NCBI RefSeq assembly: GCF_020179475.1
Contig: NZ_JAILXZ010000003.1
Location: 607,353 to 671,352, forward strand
Source of the DNA: Novosphingobium huizhouense
GTDB lineage: Bacteria; Pseudomonadota; Alphaproteobacteria; Sphingomonadales; Sphingomonadaceae
Direction of reading: 5' to 3'
Length of the DNA: 64,000 nucleotides
In this document: piece by piece, positions 16,137 through 24,571 of the stretch
Position numbering within the stretch: position 1 is the stretch's first letter
Layout: each line of letters opens with the position of its first letter
Program-made: the position numbers and the translations under genes
The notes under the pieces: model-generated
Told to the model about the DNA's origin: nothing
The model's database searches: none
The model's input: the letters and a program-made list of their open reading frames with translations, nothing else

Positions 16137-17558
16137 ATGGCCGAGAGTGACCCCCAAATTGGCGGCGGGCTCGCCCGCTGCGACAACGGCATCAGCTGGC
16201 AGGACCTGCTCGCGCAGGACTCGCGGCCCGCGCCTGCGATGCTGACCGAGGAAAGCTACCAGTACCGCGGCAGCGAGCCGCTCGCGGCGGAACGCTACAC
16301 CAGCGAAGCCTTCGCCAAGCTCGAGCGCGAGAAGATGTGGCCCTACGTCTGGCAGTTCGCCGCGCGCGAGGAGGACATCCCCGAAGCGGGCGATTACACC
16401 GTGTTCGAAAATGCCGGCCGCTCGTGGCTGATCAGCCGCCAGGACGACGGCTCGGTCAAGGCGATGCACAACGTCTGCCTCCACCGCGGGCGCAAGCTGC
16501 GCACGGAGGATGGCGCGGCCGACAAGTTCGTCTGCCCGTTCCACGGCTTTGCCTGGAACAAGGACGGCAGCTTCGACGGCATGCCCTGTTCGTGGGACTT
16601 CAAGCACTTGGCAGCCGACAAGATGGCGCTGCCCGAGGCCGAAGTCGGCCGCTGGGGCGGATACATCTTCCTGCGCGAGGAAAAGGGCGGGCCGACCCTC
16701 GAGGAATTTCTCGCCCCGATCCCCGAGTTCTTCAAGCGCTGGCGGCACGAGGAGTGCACCACGGTGATCTACGTCGCCAAGGAAGTGCCGGCGAACTGGA
16801 AGGTCACCGCCGAAGCCTTCATGGAAGCCTGGCACACCGTCGTCACCCACCCGCAGCTGCTGCCCTTCACCGGTGACGCGAACAGCGCCTACTGGACCTG
16901 GGGCGACAACGTGAACGTCAACCTGGTGCCCTTCGGCATCATGAGCCCGCACATCGACGGCGAAGGCCGCAGCCAGCAGTGGATCGTCGACGAATTCGTC
17001 AAGTACAACGGCCGCAGCGCCGACAACTACGAATCGAGCGGCGATCCCTTCGCGGTGACCGTGCCCGAAGGCATGACCGCGCGCGAAGCGCTCGGCGCGG
17101 CGATGCGCAAGGGCTATACCGAACAAACCGGCTACGACCACGATCACGCCACCGACGCCGAACTGCTCGATGGCCTGGTCTACAACGTGTTCCCGAACTT
17201 CGCGCCGTGGGGCGGGTTCATGCCCAACATCGTCTATCGCTGGCGTCCCGGAAAGACCCCCGACACCTGCCTGATGGAAGTGCGGATCCTCGCCCGCGTC
17301 AAGAAGGGCGAACCGATCCCGCGCGGCGTTCCGATGAAGCTGCTCGGCCCCGACGAGAAGTGGACCGCAGCGCCCGAACTCGGCGTTCTCGGCCACGTGT
17401 TCGAGCAGGACATGGAGAACCTGCCTTACGTGCAGGACGGCCTCCACGTCTCGAAGACCGGCGAGGTCAACCTCGGCGACTACCAGGAAATCCGCATCCG
17501 CCAGTTCCACCAGACGCTCGACAAGTACCTGAACGGCGAGCTGGGCGCCAAGGCATGA
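16137..17558 (+). CDS. Rieske aromatic ring-hydroxylating oxygenase alpha subunit (no. 3)
   Basis: A 473-residue Rieske oxygenase from a different branch than nos 1 and 2. Cluster ligands are Cys114-x-His116 and Cys133-x2-His136 (CLHRG, CPFHGF). The iron motif is Glu230-x2-His233-x4-His238 (EAWHTVVTH), with the aspartate of FEQDMENLP as likely third ligand. The N-terminal 40 residues are extended relative to the others. It overlaps the ThuA gene by four bases, forming a two-gene operon. Electron-transfer partners are absent from the window. Confidence 0.92.
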   Translation: MAESDPQIGGGLARCDNGISWQDLLAQDSRPAPAMLTEESYQYRGSEPLAAERYTSEAFAKLEREKMWPYVWQFAAREEDIPEAGDYTVFENAGRSWLISRQDDGSVKAMHNVCLHRGRKLRTEDGAADKFVCPFHGFAWNKDGSFDGMPCSWDFKHLAADKMALPEAEVGRWGGYIFLREEKGGPTLEEFLAPIPEFFKRWRHEECTTVIYVAKEVPANWKVTAEAFMEAWHTVVTHPQLLPFTGDANSAYWTWGDNVNVNLVPFGIMSPHIDGEGRSQQWIVDEFVKYNGRSADNYESSGDPFAVTVPEGMTAREALGAAMRKGYTEQTGYDHDHATDAELLDGLVYNVFPNFAPWGGFMPNIVYRWRPGKTPDTCLMEVRILARVKKGEPIPRGVPMKLLGPDEKWTAAPELGVLGHVFEQDMENLPYVQDGLHVSKTGEVNLGDYQEIRIRQFHQTLDKYLNGELGAKA

Positions 17559-18343
17559 GCGAAGACGCGACAGAGAGCCATCCGCCGCGGATCGACTGCG
17601 TGCTGGTCTGCGGCGGCGTGTGGCACGACATGGACTTCGCCCGGCTGGAGCTGTTGAAGCTGCTGGCCGAAGACCCGCGCGTGCGCACCCGCGTGTTCGA
17701 GGACTACGAGAACATCGCCGCGATCGAGGCGGCCGACATCCTCATCACCTACACCTGCGACGTGACGCCTTCGCTCAAGGCGCAGGAGGCGCTGCGCAGC
17801 TGGCTCCAGGCGGGCGGGCGCTGGTATGCGCTGCACGGCACCAACTCGGTGCTGCGCTTCCTGACCGAGGGGCCGAACAAGGACCTGTGGGACGCGCCGC
17901 GCTGGGCGCCGCTGATGATGGACCTGCTCGGCAGCCAGTTCATCAGCCACCCGCCGATCGCGCCCTACACGGTGACCGTCGCCGACCACGACCACCCGCT
18001 GACGCAGGGGATCGAGCCGTTCGACACCACCGACGAGCTCTACCACCTCGAATGCCATGGCGATCTGCACGTGCTGCTGGAAACCGAGTGCACTGAACCC
18101 GGCACCGGCTTCGTCGAGGCGGCGGACGCGCTCGGCACGCACCCGGTGATGTACATCAAGACGCACGGCAAGGGCGCGGTGCTCTACAACACGCTGGGCC
18201 ATTGCCGCGGCCACTACGACCTGCAGCCGATGCTCGACTGGTGGCCGACGGTGGACCGCTGCGCCTGGGACCTGCCGGTGTTCTACGACCTGCTGCGCCG
18301 CGGCATCGGCTGGATCAAGGAGCGCGCGCCAAAGGCGGCGTGA
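17555..18343 (+). CDS. ThuA domain protein (class I glutamine amidotransferase-like fold)
   Basis: A 262-residue ThuA-type protein. It begins with a Rossmann-like strand (IDCVLVCGGVWHDMDFARL), has the ADILITYTCDVTP segment, a YALHGTN turn where glutamine amidotransferases carry the nucleophile (here His, no Cys), and a C-terminal GHCRGHYD segment with conserved histidines. ThuA proteins are linked to trehalose/sugar use in rhizobia, but in oxygenase clusters their role is unknown. The ATGA overlap with Rieske no. 3 implies a linked function. A second ThuA protein is at 62406-63242. Confidence 0.82.
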   Translation: MSEDATESHPPRIDCVLVCGGVWHDMDFARLELLKLLAEDPRVRTRVFEDYENIAAIEAADILITYTCDVTPSLKAQEALRSWLQAGGRWYALHGTNSVLRFLTEGPNKDLWDAPRWAPLMMDLLGSQFISHPPIAPYTVTVADHDHPLTQGIEPFDTTDELYHLECHGDLHVLLETECTEPGTGFVEAADALGTHPVMYIKTHGKGAVLYNTLGHCRGHYDLQPMLDWWPTVDRCAWDLPVFYDLLRRGIGWIKERAPKAA

Positions 18344-18389
18344 GATCGACGGGAGGGCCTGCGGTTCCGACCGGAGGCTTTGCCAAGAC

Positions 18390-18430
18390 GGGCGGCCGGG
18401 CGCACAAGCGCTGTGCCGCCCTTTCCTTTT
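18390..18430 (+). terminator. Rho-independent terminator after thuA
   Basis: Arms GGGCGGC (18390-18396) and GCCGCCC (18415-18421), with an inner stem formed by the sequence between them, followed by TTTCCTTTT. It stands 47 bases past the ThuA stop and ahead of the serine hydrolase gene. Confidence 0.6.
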
Positions 18431-18456
18431 CCGGGCGGCGCCAACGAGGCCTCACG

Positions 18457-19599
18457 ATGCCGCTGCGTATTCTGCTTGCCATTGCTCTGACAACCCTCGC
18501 CACGCCCGCGCTCGCTGCGCCGGAAGAGAGCTGGCAGGCGCTGCTCGAGCGCACCGTTGCCGAAACGCGCGCGAGAAACGCGCTGCCGGCGGTGGCCGCG
18601 CTGGTGCAGATCGACGGCCGCATCGTCGCCGAAACCGCGCAAGGACTGCGCGCCGCAGGCTACCCCGAAGGTGTCACGCTCGACGACCGCTGGCACATCG
18701 GCTCGGACACCAAGGCGATGACCGCGACGATGATCGCCCGCCTGGTCGAGCGCGGCCTGCTCGGCTTCGACGAGACCATGGGCGAGGCCTTTCCCGATTG
18801 GGCCGCGACGATGGCCCCGGAGCTGCGAAAGGTGACGATCGCCCAGCTGCTCAGCCACACCGCCGGGCTGCTGCCGGTCACCGAGGACAAGGATCTGGAC
18901 GCAGTCCTTGCGATTGCCGGGACGGGCGCGGACCTGCGGGCGCAGCGCGCGAGGGTCGCCCGCGCCTATCTCTCGCGCCCGCCCGCCTCGGCGGTCGGCG
19001 CCTTCGCCTACTCCAACCTCGGCTATGTCATCGCCGGCGCGATCGCCGAGGCGCGGACGGGCAAGTCGTGGGAGGAGCTGGTCGCGACCGAGGTGTTCGA
19101 ACCGCTCGGCATGATGCACTCCGGCTTCGGCAATCCCGCCCTGCCCCACGCCCACGACCAGCCCTGGGGGCACGAGGAAGTTCCCGGCGGCAAGCTCGTC
19201 GCGCTCGACCCGGCAACGCCCGGCAGCGACAATCCCGGCCTGATCGGCCCTGCCGGCCTCGTCAGCCTGCCGCTGCACGATTGGCTGCTGTTCGCGCAGG
19301 ATCAACTCGACGGGGTCCACGGGCGCGGCAAGCTGCTCAAGCCCGCGACCTATGCCCGCCTGCACAGCGCGGTGGTGCCGCCTTATTCGCTCGGCTGGGG
19401 CGTCAAGACCGGAGCGGACGGCAAGCCGGAGCTGCTGACCCATTCGGGCAGCAACGGCCACTGGCTCGCCGACATCCGCATCATGCCGCGCCGCAATGCG
19501 ATCACCCTGCTGGTGATCAACGCCGGCAACGAAGCGGCGAACAAGGCGATCGTCGAGATCGGCAGGCCGCTGCGCGACCGCCTGCATCCGTTCGACTGA
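18457..19599 (+). CDS. Exported serine hydrolase, class C beta-lactamase family
   Basis: A 380-residue secreted protein. A signal peptide covers about residues 1-20 (cleavage after LATPALA). The nucleophile motif SxxK is Ser83-Asp-Thr-Lys86, the YSN motif is in FAYSNLGY, and the third motif reads THSGSNG. These are the three motifs of class C beta-lactamase/penicillin-binding-protein-like esterases and peptidases. It could be an esterase acting on a conjugated substrate or a cell-wall enzyme; lactamase action is not implied. The 113-base gap upstream contains a terminator, so it probably has its own promoter. It is convergent with an acyl-CoA dehydrogenase gene. Confidence 0.85.
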   Translation: MPLRILLAIALTTLATPALAAPEESWQALLERTVAETRARNALPAVAALVQIDGRIVAETAQGLRAAGYPEGVTLDDRWHIGSDTKAMTATMIARLVERGLLGFDETMGEAFPDWAATMAPELRKVTIAQLLSHTAGLLPVTEDKDLDAVLAIAGTGADLRAQRARVARAYLSRPPASAVGAFAYSNLGYVIAGAIAEARTGKSWEELVATEVFEPLGMMHSGFGNPALPHAHDQPWGHEEVPGGKLVALDPATPGSDNPGLIGPAGLVSLPLHDWLLFAQDQLDGVHGRGKLLKPATYARLHSAVVPPYSLGWGVKTGADGKPELLTHSGSNGHWLADIRIMPRRNAITLLVINAGNEAANKAIVEIGRPLRDRLHPFD

Positions 19600-19611
19600 T
19601 CCCGGCGGCGC

Positions 19612-20718
19612 TCAGGCCGCGTCGGCGAAGCGGTCGAGCGCGGCGAGCGGGCTGTCGGGCCAGCGCGAAAGCACCAGCAGCCGCTTGTGCCCATGGCCGA
19701 TGGTCAGTTCGTCGGTCACGCCCATTCCGCCGTGGAACTGGATCATCTCGTGCCCCAGCGTCACCGATGCGGGTGCGATATAGGCCCGCGCACCGGCCAC
19801 AGCCTTGGCGAAGCCGTCGGTGCCGTCGCTCACCATCGCCAGGTTGAGCAGCGCGCGCGCCTGTTCGATCACCCCGTACTGCGTCGCCATGCGATGCTGG
19901 ATCGCCTGGAACGAGCCGAGCGTCACGCCGAACTGCTTGCGCGTGCGCAAGTAGTCGAGCGTGTCGTCGAACAGCCGCTGCATGATCCCCAGGGCCTCGG
20001 CCGAGCGGGCGAGCGAGGCCAGCGTCTCGATCGCCACGAGCGCGGCATGGCCGCCGCCCAGCGCGGTGGCGGGCGCCGCTGCAAGCTCGAGCCGCACCGC
20101 GACCGAGCCATCGGCCATGCGCCACGGCGTGGCGGTCACGCCTGCCGCGCCTGCTTCGACGAAATGGAGTTCGAGGCCTTCGGCATCGCCCGCCGCGCCC
20201 GCGGACCGGGCCGAGACGACGAAGCCGTCGACCCCGGCGCCCGCGACGACGCAGCTCTTGGTTCCCGTCAGCCGAACCTCGGCGCCGCTGCCCTGTGCGC
20301 GGGTCTCGACCCACAGGCGGCCGTCGCGGCTGCCGGGCTCGGCGTGGGCGAGCGCGACGCGGCGCGTGCCGGCCAGCAGTTCGGGCAGCCAGGCCTCGCG
20401 CAGCGCGTCGTCCGCCCCTTGCGCGAACAGGCGCGCGGCGACCAGCACGTTGTCGATCAGCGGCTCCACGGTCAGTCCGCGGCCCAGCGCCTCGAACACC
20501 GTGGCGATCGCGGTGGCGTCGAGGCCGAGCCCGCCGTGCTCCGGCGCGAACGGCGCGGCGATCAGGCCGAGCTCGCCCAGCAGCGCCCAGTTGGCGCGCG
20601 AGAAGCCTTCGTCGGTCGCGGCATAGGCGCGGCGACGGTCGATGTCGTAGTGATCCTCGACGAAGCGCTCGGCGAGCGCCTTGAGCATTTCCTCGTCTTC
20701 GGTGAGGTCGAAGTTCAC
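19612..20718 (-). CDS. Acyl-CoA dehydrogenase, small-subunit type
   Basis: A 368-residue acyl-CoA dehydrogenase-fold protein. The N-terminal FDLTEDEEMLKALAERF, the middle beta domain, and the C-terminal helix bundle with RKQFG and FHGGMGVTDE are all present. It belongs with the shorter, divergent ACADs that in steroid side-chain degradation pair with a larger ACAD to form an alpha2beta2 enzyme. A candidate partner is the 404-residue ACAD at 23344-24558. The gene is divergent from the LuxR regulator, and its upstream region carries a 17-base motif also found ahead of the DUF35/thiolase/ACAD operon. Substrate unknown. Confidence 0.85.
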   Translation of the reverse strand: MNFDLTEDEEMLKALAERFVEDHYDIDRRRAYAATDEGFSRANWALLGELGLIAAPFAPEHGGLGLDATAIATVFEALGRGLTVEPLIDNVLVAARLFAQGADDALREAWLPELLAGTRRVALAHAEPGSRDGRLWVETRAQGSGAEVRLTGTKSCVVAGAGVDGFVVSARSAGAAGDAEGLELHFVEAGAAGVTATPWRMADGSVAVRLELAAAPATALGGGHAALVAIETLASLARSAEALGIMQRLFDDTLDYLRTRKQFGVTLGSFQAIQHRMATQYGVIEQARALLNLAMVSDGTDGFAKAVAGARAYIAPASVTLGHEMIQFHGGMGVTDELTIGHGHKRLLVLSRWPDSPLAALDRFADAA

Positions 20719-20776
20719 GCTGGTTCCCTCTCTCCGTCAGAAGCGGAGCCCTACCACTGCGCGCGGGCGCGCCACG

Positions 20777-20793
20777 CTCTGCAAAAAGCTAGG
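20777..20793 (-). promoter_or_regulatory. Shared 17-base motif upstream of acyl-CoA dehydrogenase
   Basis: On the minus (coding) strand it reads CCTAGCTTTTTGCAGAG, 59 bases upstream of the dehydrogenase start. It matches 16 of 17 bases of the element at 21694-21710, which has the same orientation relative to its own downstream gene. It is probably a binding site of a common regulator, the intervening LuxR protein being the obvious candidate. Confidence 0.5.
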
Positions 20794-20854
20794 CCGGTTG
20801 CAGGAACGTGGCGATTGTTCGGGCCCGCGAAGCCCCCTATGAGCAACGAAAATA

Positions 20855-21634
20855 TTGGGAGATTTGCGGGTGCTTTCGGTGGAATCGATCGACCAGGTGC
20901 GGATCGGCGGGCCCGCCGACGTGCGGCGCGCGGCCGAGGCCCTGCACGCGATTGCCCTTGGGTGCGGGATGCGCGCCGCCCCCGCCCACGATATCGCCGA
21001 CAAGCGCACGCCGGTCGACGCCGACGGCAACATTCTCGCCAACGACGTGTTCGGCTGGAACGACGAGAAGGTGTGGTGGCGCAATTCGCGCATCGCGCTC
21101 GATTCGCCGATCACCTCGGCCTGCCGCTTCGAAAGCGAGCCGTTCTGGGTCAACGCCAACGGCTTTCACACGCGTCAGCCCAACCACTACCTCAACGCCA
21201 TCGACCTCACCAACTTCGAGACCCGGGCGATGACCCGCGCGGCGATCGTGGTGCCGGTCCACCTGCCCTTCGGCCAGATCGGCGCGGTCAGCTTCAACCC
21301 GCTCGATCCCACCGTGACCGAGCTCGACGACGAGTTCCTCGCCCACGGCGACGCCTTCGGCATCTATGCGCGCACCTTCATCGCCAGCTACGTCCATGCG
21401 ATGGGCTCGGTCCAGGCGCTGCCGCCCGGCTCGCGCCTGTCCAAGCGCGAGGTCGAATGCCTGCGCTGGGCGGCGATCGGCAAGACCGACCTCGAGATCA
21501 GCATGATCATGGGCCGCAGCCGCGCCACGGTGCGCTTCCACATCCACAACGCCTCGATGAAGCTCAACGCGGTCAACCGCAGCCAGACCGTCTTCAAGGC
21601 GGCGCAGCTCGGCTACATTTCGCTCAACAGCTGA
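20855..21634 (+). CDS. LuxR-type regulator with N-terminal autoinducer-binding-like domain (LuxR solo)
   Basis: About 259 residues. The N-terminal part has the PAHDIADKRTPVDADG and WWRNSRIALDSPIT segments of autoinducer-binding-type domains. The C-terminal helix-turn-helix is clear: LSKREVECLRWAAIGKTD, then ATVRFHIHNASMKLNAVNRSQ. No luxI synthase is in the window, so it may be a solo receptor that senses a catabolic ligand. The start is uncertain: TTG at 20855 is the first candidate, with TTG 20864 or GTG 20870 possible. It sits between a divergent ACAD gene and the DUF35/thiolase operon, whose upstream regions share a motif. Confidence 0.85.
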   Translation: MGDLRVLSVESIDQVRIGGPADVRRAAEALHAIALGCGMRAAPAHDIADKRTPVDADGNILANDVFGWNDEKVWWRNSRIALDSPITSACRFESEPFWVNANGFHTRQPNHYLNAIDLTNFETRAMTRAAIVVPVHLPFGQIGAVSFNPLDPTVTELDDEFLAHGDAFGIYARTFIASYVHAMGSVQALPPGSRLSKREVECLRWAAIGKTDLEISMIMGRSRATVRFHIHNASMKLNAVNRSQTVFKAAQLGYISLNS

Positions 21635-21674
21635 GTGAGGCGCGGCACGGGCCGGCGCGGCCGTCACGGTTCCG

Positions 21675-21688
21675 ACCTGACAAAAGGT
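21675..21688. promoter_or_regulatory. Small inverted repeat ACCT-N6-AGGT
   Basis: ACCTGACAAAAGGT lies six bases before the shared 17-base motif and about 90 bases before the DUF35 gene. The ACCTG start recalls lux-box half sites, but the spacing is shorter than in classical lux boxes, so the call is weak. Confidence 0.25.
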
Positions 21689-21693
21689 GTAAC

Positions 21694-21710
21694 CCTAGCG
21701 TTTTGCAGAG
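21694..21710 (+). promoter_or_regulatory. Shared 17-base motif upstream of DUF35/thiolase operon
   Basis: CCTAGCGTTTTGCAGAG, 69 bases upstream of the DUF35 start. It differs by one base from the element at 20777-20793, with the same orientation and a similar distance relative to the downstream gene. Confidence 0.5.
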
Positions 21711-21779
21711 TCGTCCTCGCCTGCCCGGTGGCGCTTTAAGGGCGTCATTAAAGGAATCGACAACGGGATCGGGACGGGA

Positions 21780-22187
21780 ATGCGCGCTATCGCCGAAGGG
21801 ATCTGGACCAACGAGTCCGAACCGCGCCTGATCGGCGGGCTCGACCCCGAAACCGGCCGCGTCGTGTTCCCCTGCCCGCCCGGCGGTGACTACCAGCCGC
21901 ACACCTTGTCGCGCACCGGCACGCTGTGGTCCTACACCATCCAGCGCTTCCGCCCCAAGAGCCCGCCCTATGCAGGGCCCGAGGCGTTCCAGCCGTGGGC
22001 GGTCGGCTATGTCGAGCTGCCCGGCGAAGTGATCGTCGAAAGCCGCATCGTCGATGTCGCCTTCGAGGACATCGCCATCGGCATGCCGCTGGAGCTGACG
22101 CTGGTCCCGCTCGATCCCGATGCGCCCGAACCCGTGCTGATCCACGCCTTCAAACCCCTTGGCCAGACCACAGGAGCAGCAGCATGA
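21780..22187 (+). CDS. DUF35 OB-fold protein, partner of thiolase-like enzyme
   Basis: A 135-residue protein of the DUF35 type, an OB-fold acyl-CoA-binding partner of thiolase-like enzymes. The LSRTGTLWSYTIQ and PWAVGYVELPGEVIV strands match the family. The usual N-terminal four-cysteine zinc ribbon is missing: only one cysteine (VFPCPP) is visible, so zinc is probably not bound. In steroid side-chain degradation a DUF35 domain (of ChsH2) partners the Ltp2 aldolase. Here the gene overlaps the thiolase-like gene by four bases, which supports a complex. The ATG at 21780 is preceded by GGGACGGG. Confidence 0.82.
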   Translation: MRAIAEGIWTNESEPRLIGGLDPETGRVVFPCPPGGDYQPHTLSRTGTLWSYTIQRFRPKSPPYAGPEAFQPWAVGYVELPGEVIVESRIVDVAFEDIAIGMPLELTLVPLDPDAPEPVLIHAFKPLGQTTGAAA

Positions 22188-23335
22188 GCGGCGACGTCTG
22201 CATCGTCGGCATCGGCATCCACCCGTTCGGGCGCACCGATGGCGTCTCGGGGCTCGACCAGGGCGTGTTCGCGGTGCGCGCGGCGCTCGCCGACGCAGGC
22301 GTCGCCTGGGAAGAGCTCCAGTTCGCCTATGGCGGCTCGGACGCGGCGGGAAATCCCGACACGATGGTCGAACGACTGGGCCTGACGGGCATGCAGTTTA
22401 TCAATGTCCGCAATGGCTGTGCGGCGGGCGGCTCGGCGCTGTTCTCGGCGCAGATGGCGATCAAGTCGGGCGAGTTCGAGCTCGGCCTCGCGGTCGGTTT
22501 CGACAAGCACCCGCGCGGCGCGTTCAACGCGCTGCCGTCCGAATACAACCTGCCCGACTGGTACGGCGATGCCGGCTACATGGTCACCACGCAGTTCTTC
22601 GCCAACAAGATCACCCGCTACATGCACCTGCACGGCATCAGCCGCCGCACGCTGGGGCTGGTCGCGGAGAAGGCGTTCCGCAACGCGGTGCACGCCCCCC
22701 ACGCCTGGCGGCGCGAACCGGTGGCGCTGGAAGAGATCCTCGACGGCGCGATGGTCTCCGATCCTTACAGCAAGTACATGTTCTGCTCGCCCGCCGAAGG
22801 CGGCGTCGCGCTCATCCTGGCCAGCGAGAAGAAGGCGCGCGAGCTCGGCAAGCCGCTGATCCGGTTGAAGGCCGCGGCCATGCGCACGCGCCCGCCCAAG
22901 AGCTTTGAGGTCTTCGCCCCCTCGGTCGAGATCGGCGGCGGCACCGCCACCGCCACGCAGATCGCCTCGGCCGCCGCCTTCGAGATGGCCGGGATCGGCC
23001 CGAAGGACATCGCGATCGCCCAGCTGCAGGACACCGAGGCCGGCGCCGAGATCATGCACATGGCCGAAAACGGCTTCTGCAAGGACGGCGATCAGGAAGC
23101 CTGGCTTGCCGAAGGCCGCACCGAGATCGGCGGCGCGCTGCCGGTCAACACCGACGGCGGCTGCCTTGCCTGCGGCGAACCGATCGGTGCTTCGGGCCTG
23201 CGCCAGGTCTACGAGAACGTCGTGCAGCTGCGCGGAGCGGGCGGCGGGCGCCAGGTGCCCGGCGAGCCGCGCACCGCCTACACCCATGTCTACGGCGCGC
23301 CGGGCGTTTCGGCCGTCACCATCCTCGAGCGATAA
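22184..23335 (+). CDS. Thiolase-superfamily protein, Ltp2/SCP-x-like (probable aldolase)
   Basis: A 383-residue thiolase-fold protein. Cys79 (RNGCAAGGSAL) stands at the nucleophile position, but the usual C-terminal GHPxGASG reads GEPIGASG, replacing the catalytic histidine by glutamate. That departs from true thiolases and fits the lipid-transfer/aldolase branch, in which Ltp2-type enzymes split C-C bonds in steroid side chains. The preceding DUF35 gene overlaps it (ATGA), matching the known Ltp2-DUF35 pairing. It precedes a large ACAD gene by eight bases. Aldolase function is inference; the family call is firm. Confidence 0.8.
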   Translation: MSGDVCIVGIGIHPFGRTDGVSGLDQGVFAVRAALADAGVAWEELQFAYGGSDAAGNPDTMVERLGLTGMQFINVRNGCAAGGSALFSAQMAIKSGEFELGLAVGFDKHPRGAFNALPSEYNLPDWYGDAGYMVTTQFFANKITRYMHLHGISRRTLGLVAEKAFRNAVHAPHAWRREPVALEEILDGAMVSDPYSKYMFCSPAEGGVALILASEKKARELGKPLIRLKAAAMRTRPPKSFEVFAPSVEIGGGTATATQIASAAAFEMAGIGPKDIAIAQLQDTEAGAEIMHMAENGFCKDGDQEAWLAEGRTEIGGALPVNTDGGCLACGEPIGASGLRQVYENVVQLRGAGGGRQVPGEPRTAYTHVYGAPGVSAVTILER

Positions 23336-23343
23336 GACCCACG

Positions 23344-24558
23344 ATGGACATCGAGCTTTCCCCCGAAGACCTTGCCTTCCGCGACGAAGTGCGCGCGTTC
23401 CTTGCCGCCAACCTGCCGGCGGAAGTCAAGGACGGCGCCGCAGCCTCGCCCACCGTGTTCGTCGAGCCCGACGTCGGCCAGCACTGGAACCGCGTGCTCA
23501 ACGAAAAGGGCTGGCTTGCCTACCAGTGGCCGAAGGAACACGGCGGCACCGGCTGGAGCCCGGTGCAGCGCTACATCTTCGAGAAGGAATGCGCGCTCGC
23601 CGGCGCCCCCAACCTCACCGTGCTCGGCCTCAAGCTCGTCGCCCCGGTGATCTACACCTTCGGCACTCCCGAACAGAAGGCGAAGTACCTGCCGCGCATC
23701 CTCTCGGGCGAGGACTACTGGTGCCAGGGCTTCTCCGAACCGGGCTCGGGCTCCGACCTTGCCAGCCTGCAGACCCGCGCGGTGCTGAGCGAAGACGGCA
23801 GCCACTACGTCGTCAACGGCTCGAAGATCTGGACCACCCACGCGCACTGGGCGAACATGATGTTCACGCTCGTGCGCACCGATCCCGAGGTGAAGAAGCA
23901 GGCCGGCATCAGCTTCCTGCTGATCGACATGACCCGGCCCGGCGTCTCGGTCCGCCCAATCCTGACGCTCGCCGGCGACCACGAGGTCAACCAGGTGTTC
24001 CTCGAGGACGTCGTCGTGCCGGTCGAGAACCGCGTCGCCGAGGAAGGCGACGGCTGGAAGCTCGCCAAGTTCCTGCTCGAGAACGAGCGCGGCGGTTCGT
24101 GCCATGCGCCCAAGCTCGGCTACGACCTCGACCAGGTCGAGCGGATCGCGCAAGGCCAGAACGACGGCTTCGGCGGGGCGCTCGCCGACGACCGCGACTG
24201 GAAGCGCCGCGTCGCCAAGGTCCGGCTCGAAGTCCAGGCGCTCGAGATGATCGAGCTCAAGATCCTGTCGGAAGTGGCCAAGGGCCGCCCGCCCGGACCG
24301 CAGACTTCGCTGACCAAGCTGCTCGCCTCGAACCTGCGCCAGGACGTCGACCTGCTCGCGGTCGATGCGCTGGGCGCTGCGGGGCTCCAGCTCGACACGA
24401 TCCGTCCGCTCTACGGCGACAATGCACCCCAGCCGGTGCAGGGCCGCGAAGCGCAGGTCGCGGCGGCGCGCTATCTCAATTCGAGAGCGTGGACGATCTT
24501 TGGTGGAACCAACGAAGTGCAGTCGGGCATCATCGCCAAGACCGTACTCGGACTGTGA
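23344..24558 (+). CDS. Acyl-CoA dehydrogenase, large-subunit type
   Basis: A 404-residue acyl-CoA dehydrogenase with the family landmarks WPKEHGGTGW, FSEPGSGSDLASLQTRA (FAD/substrate loop), GSKIWTTHAHWA and the C-terminal FGGTNEVQ segment. It resembles the FadE-type dehydrogenases that act on bulky CoA esters. It is encoded eight bases after the thiolase-like gene and 13 before E1 alpha, in one operon. The smaller ACAD at 19612-20718 may be its partner, as suggested by the shared upstream motif; this is inference. Confidence 0.9.
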   Translation: MDIELSPEDLAFRDEVRAFLAANLPAEVKDGAAASPTVFVEPDVGQHWNRVLNEKGWLAYQWPKEHGGTGWSPVQRYIFEKECALAGAPNLTVLGLKLVAPVIYTFGTPEQKAKYLPRILSGEDYWCQGFSEPGSGSDLASLQTRAVLSEDGSHYVVNGSKIWTTHAHWANMMFTLVRTDPEVKKQAGISFLLIDMTRPGVSVRPILTLAGDHEVNQVFLEDVVVPVENRVAEEGDGWKLAKFLLENERGGSCHAPKLGYDLDQVERIAQGQNDGFGGALADDRDWKRRVAKVRLEVQALEMIELKILSEVAKGRPPGPQTSLTKLLASNLRQDVDLLAVDALGAAGLQLDTIRPLYGDNAPQPVQGREAQVAAARYLNSRAWTIFGGTNEVQSGIIAKTVLGL

Positions 24559-24571
24559 GGGAAAGAGCAGG

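Noticed and set aside
18457..19599. Antibiotic-resistance beta-lactamase
   Set aside because: The SxxK/YxN motifs are shared with esterases and peptidases; the third motif is HSG rather than KTG, so a lactamase claim is not supported.
20855..21634. Complete quorum-sensing pair
   Set aside because: Only the LuxR-type receptor is present; no LuxI-like synthase is encoded within the window.
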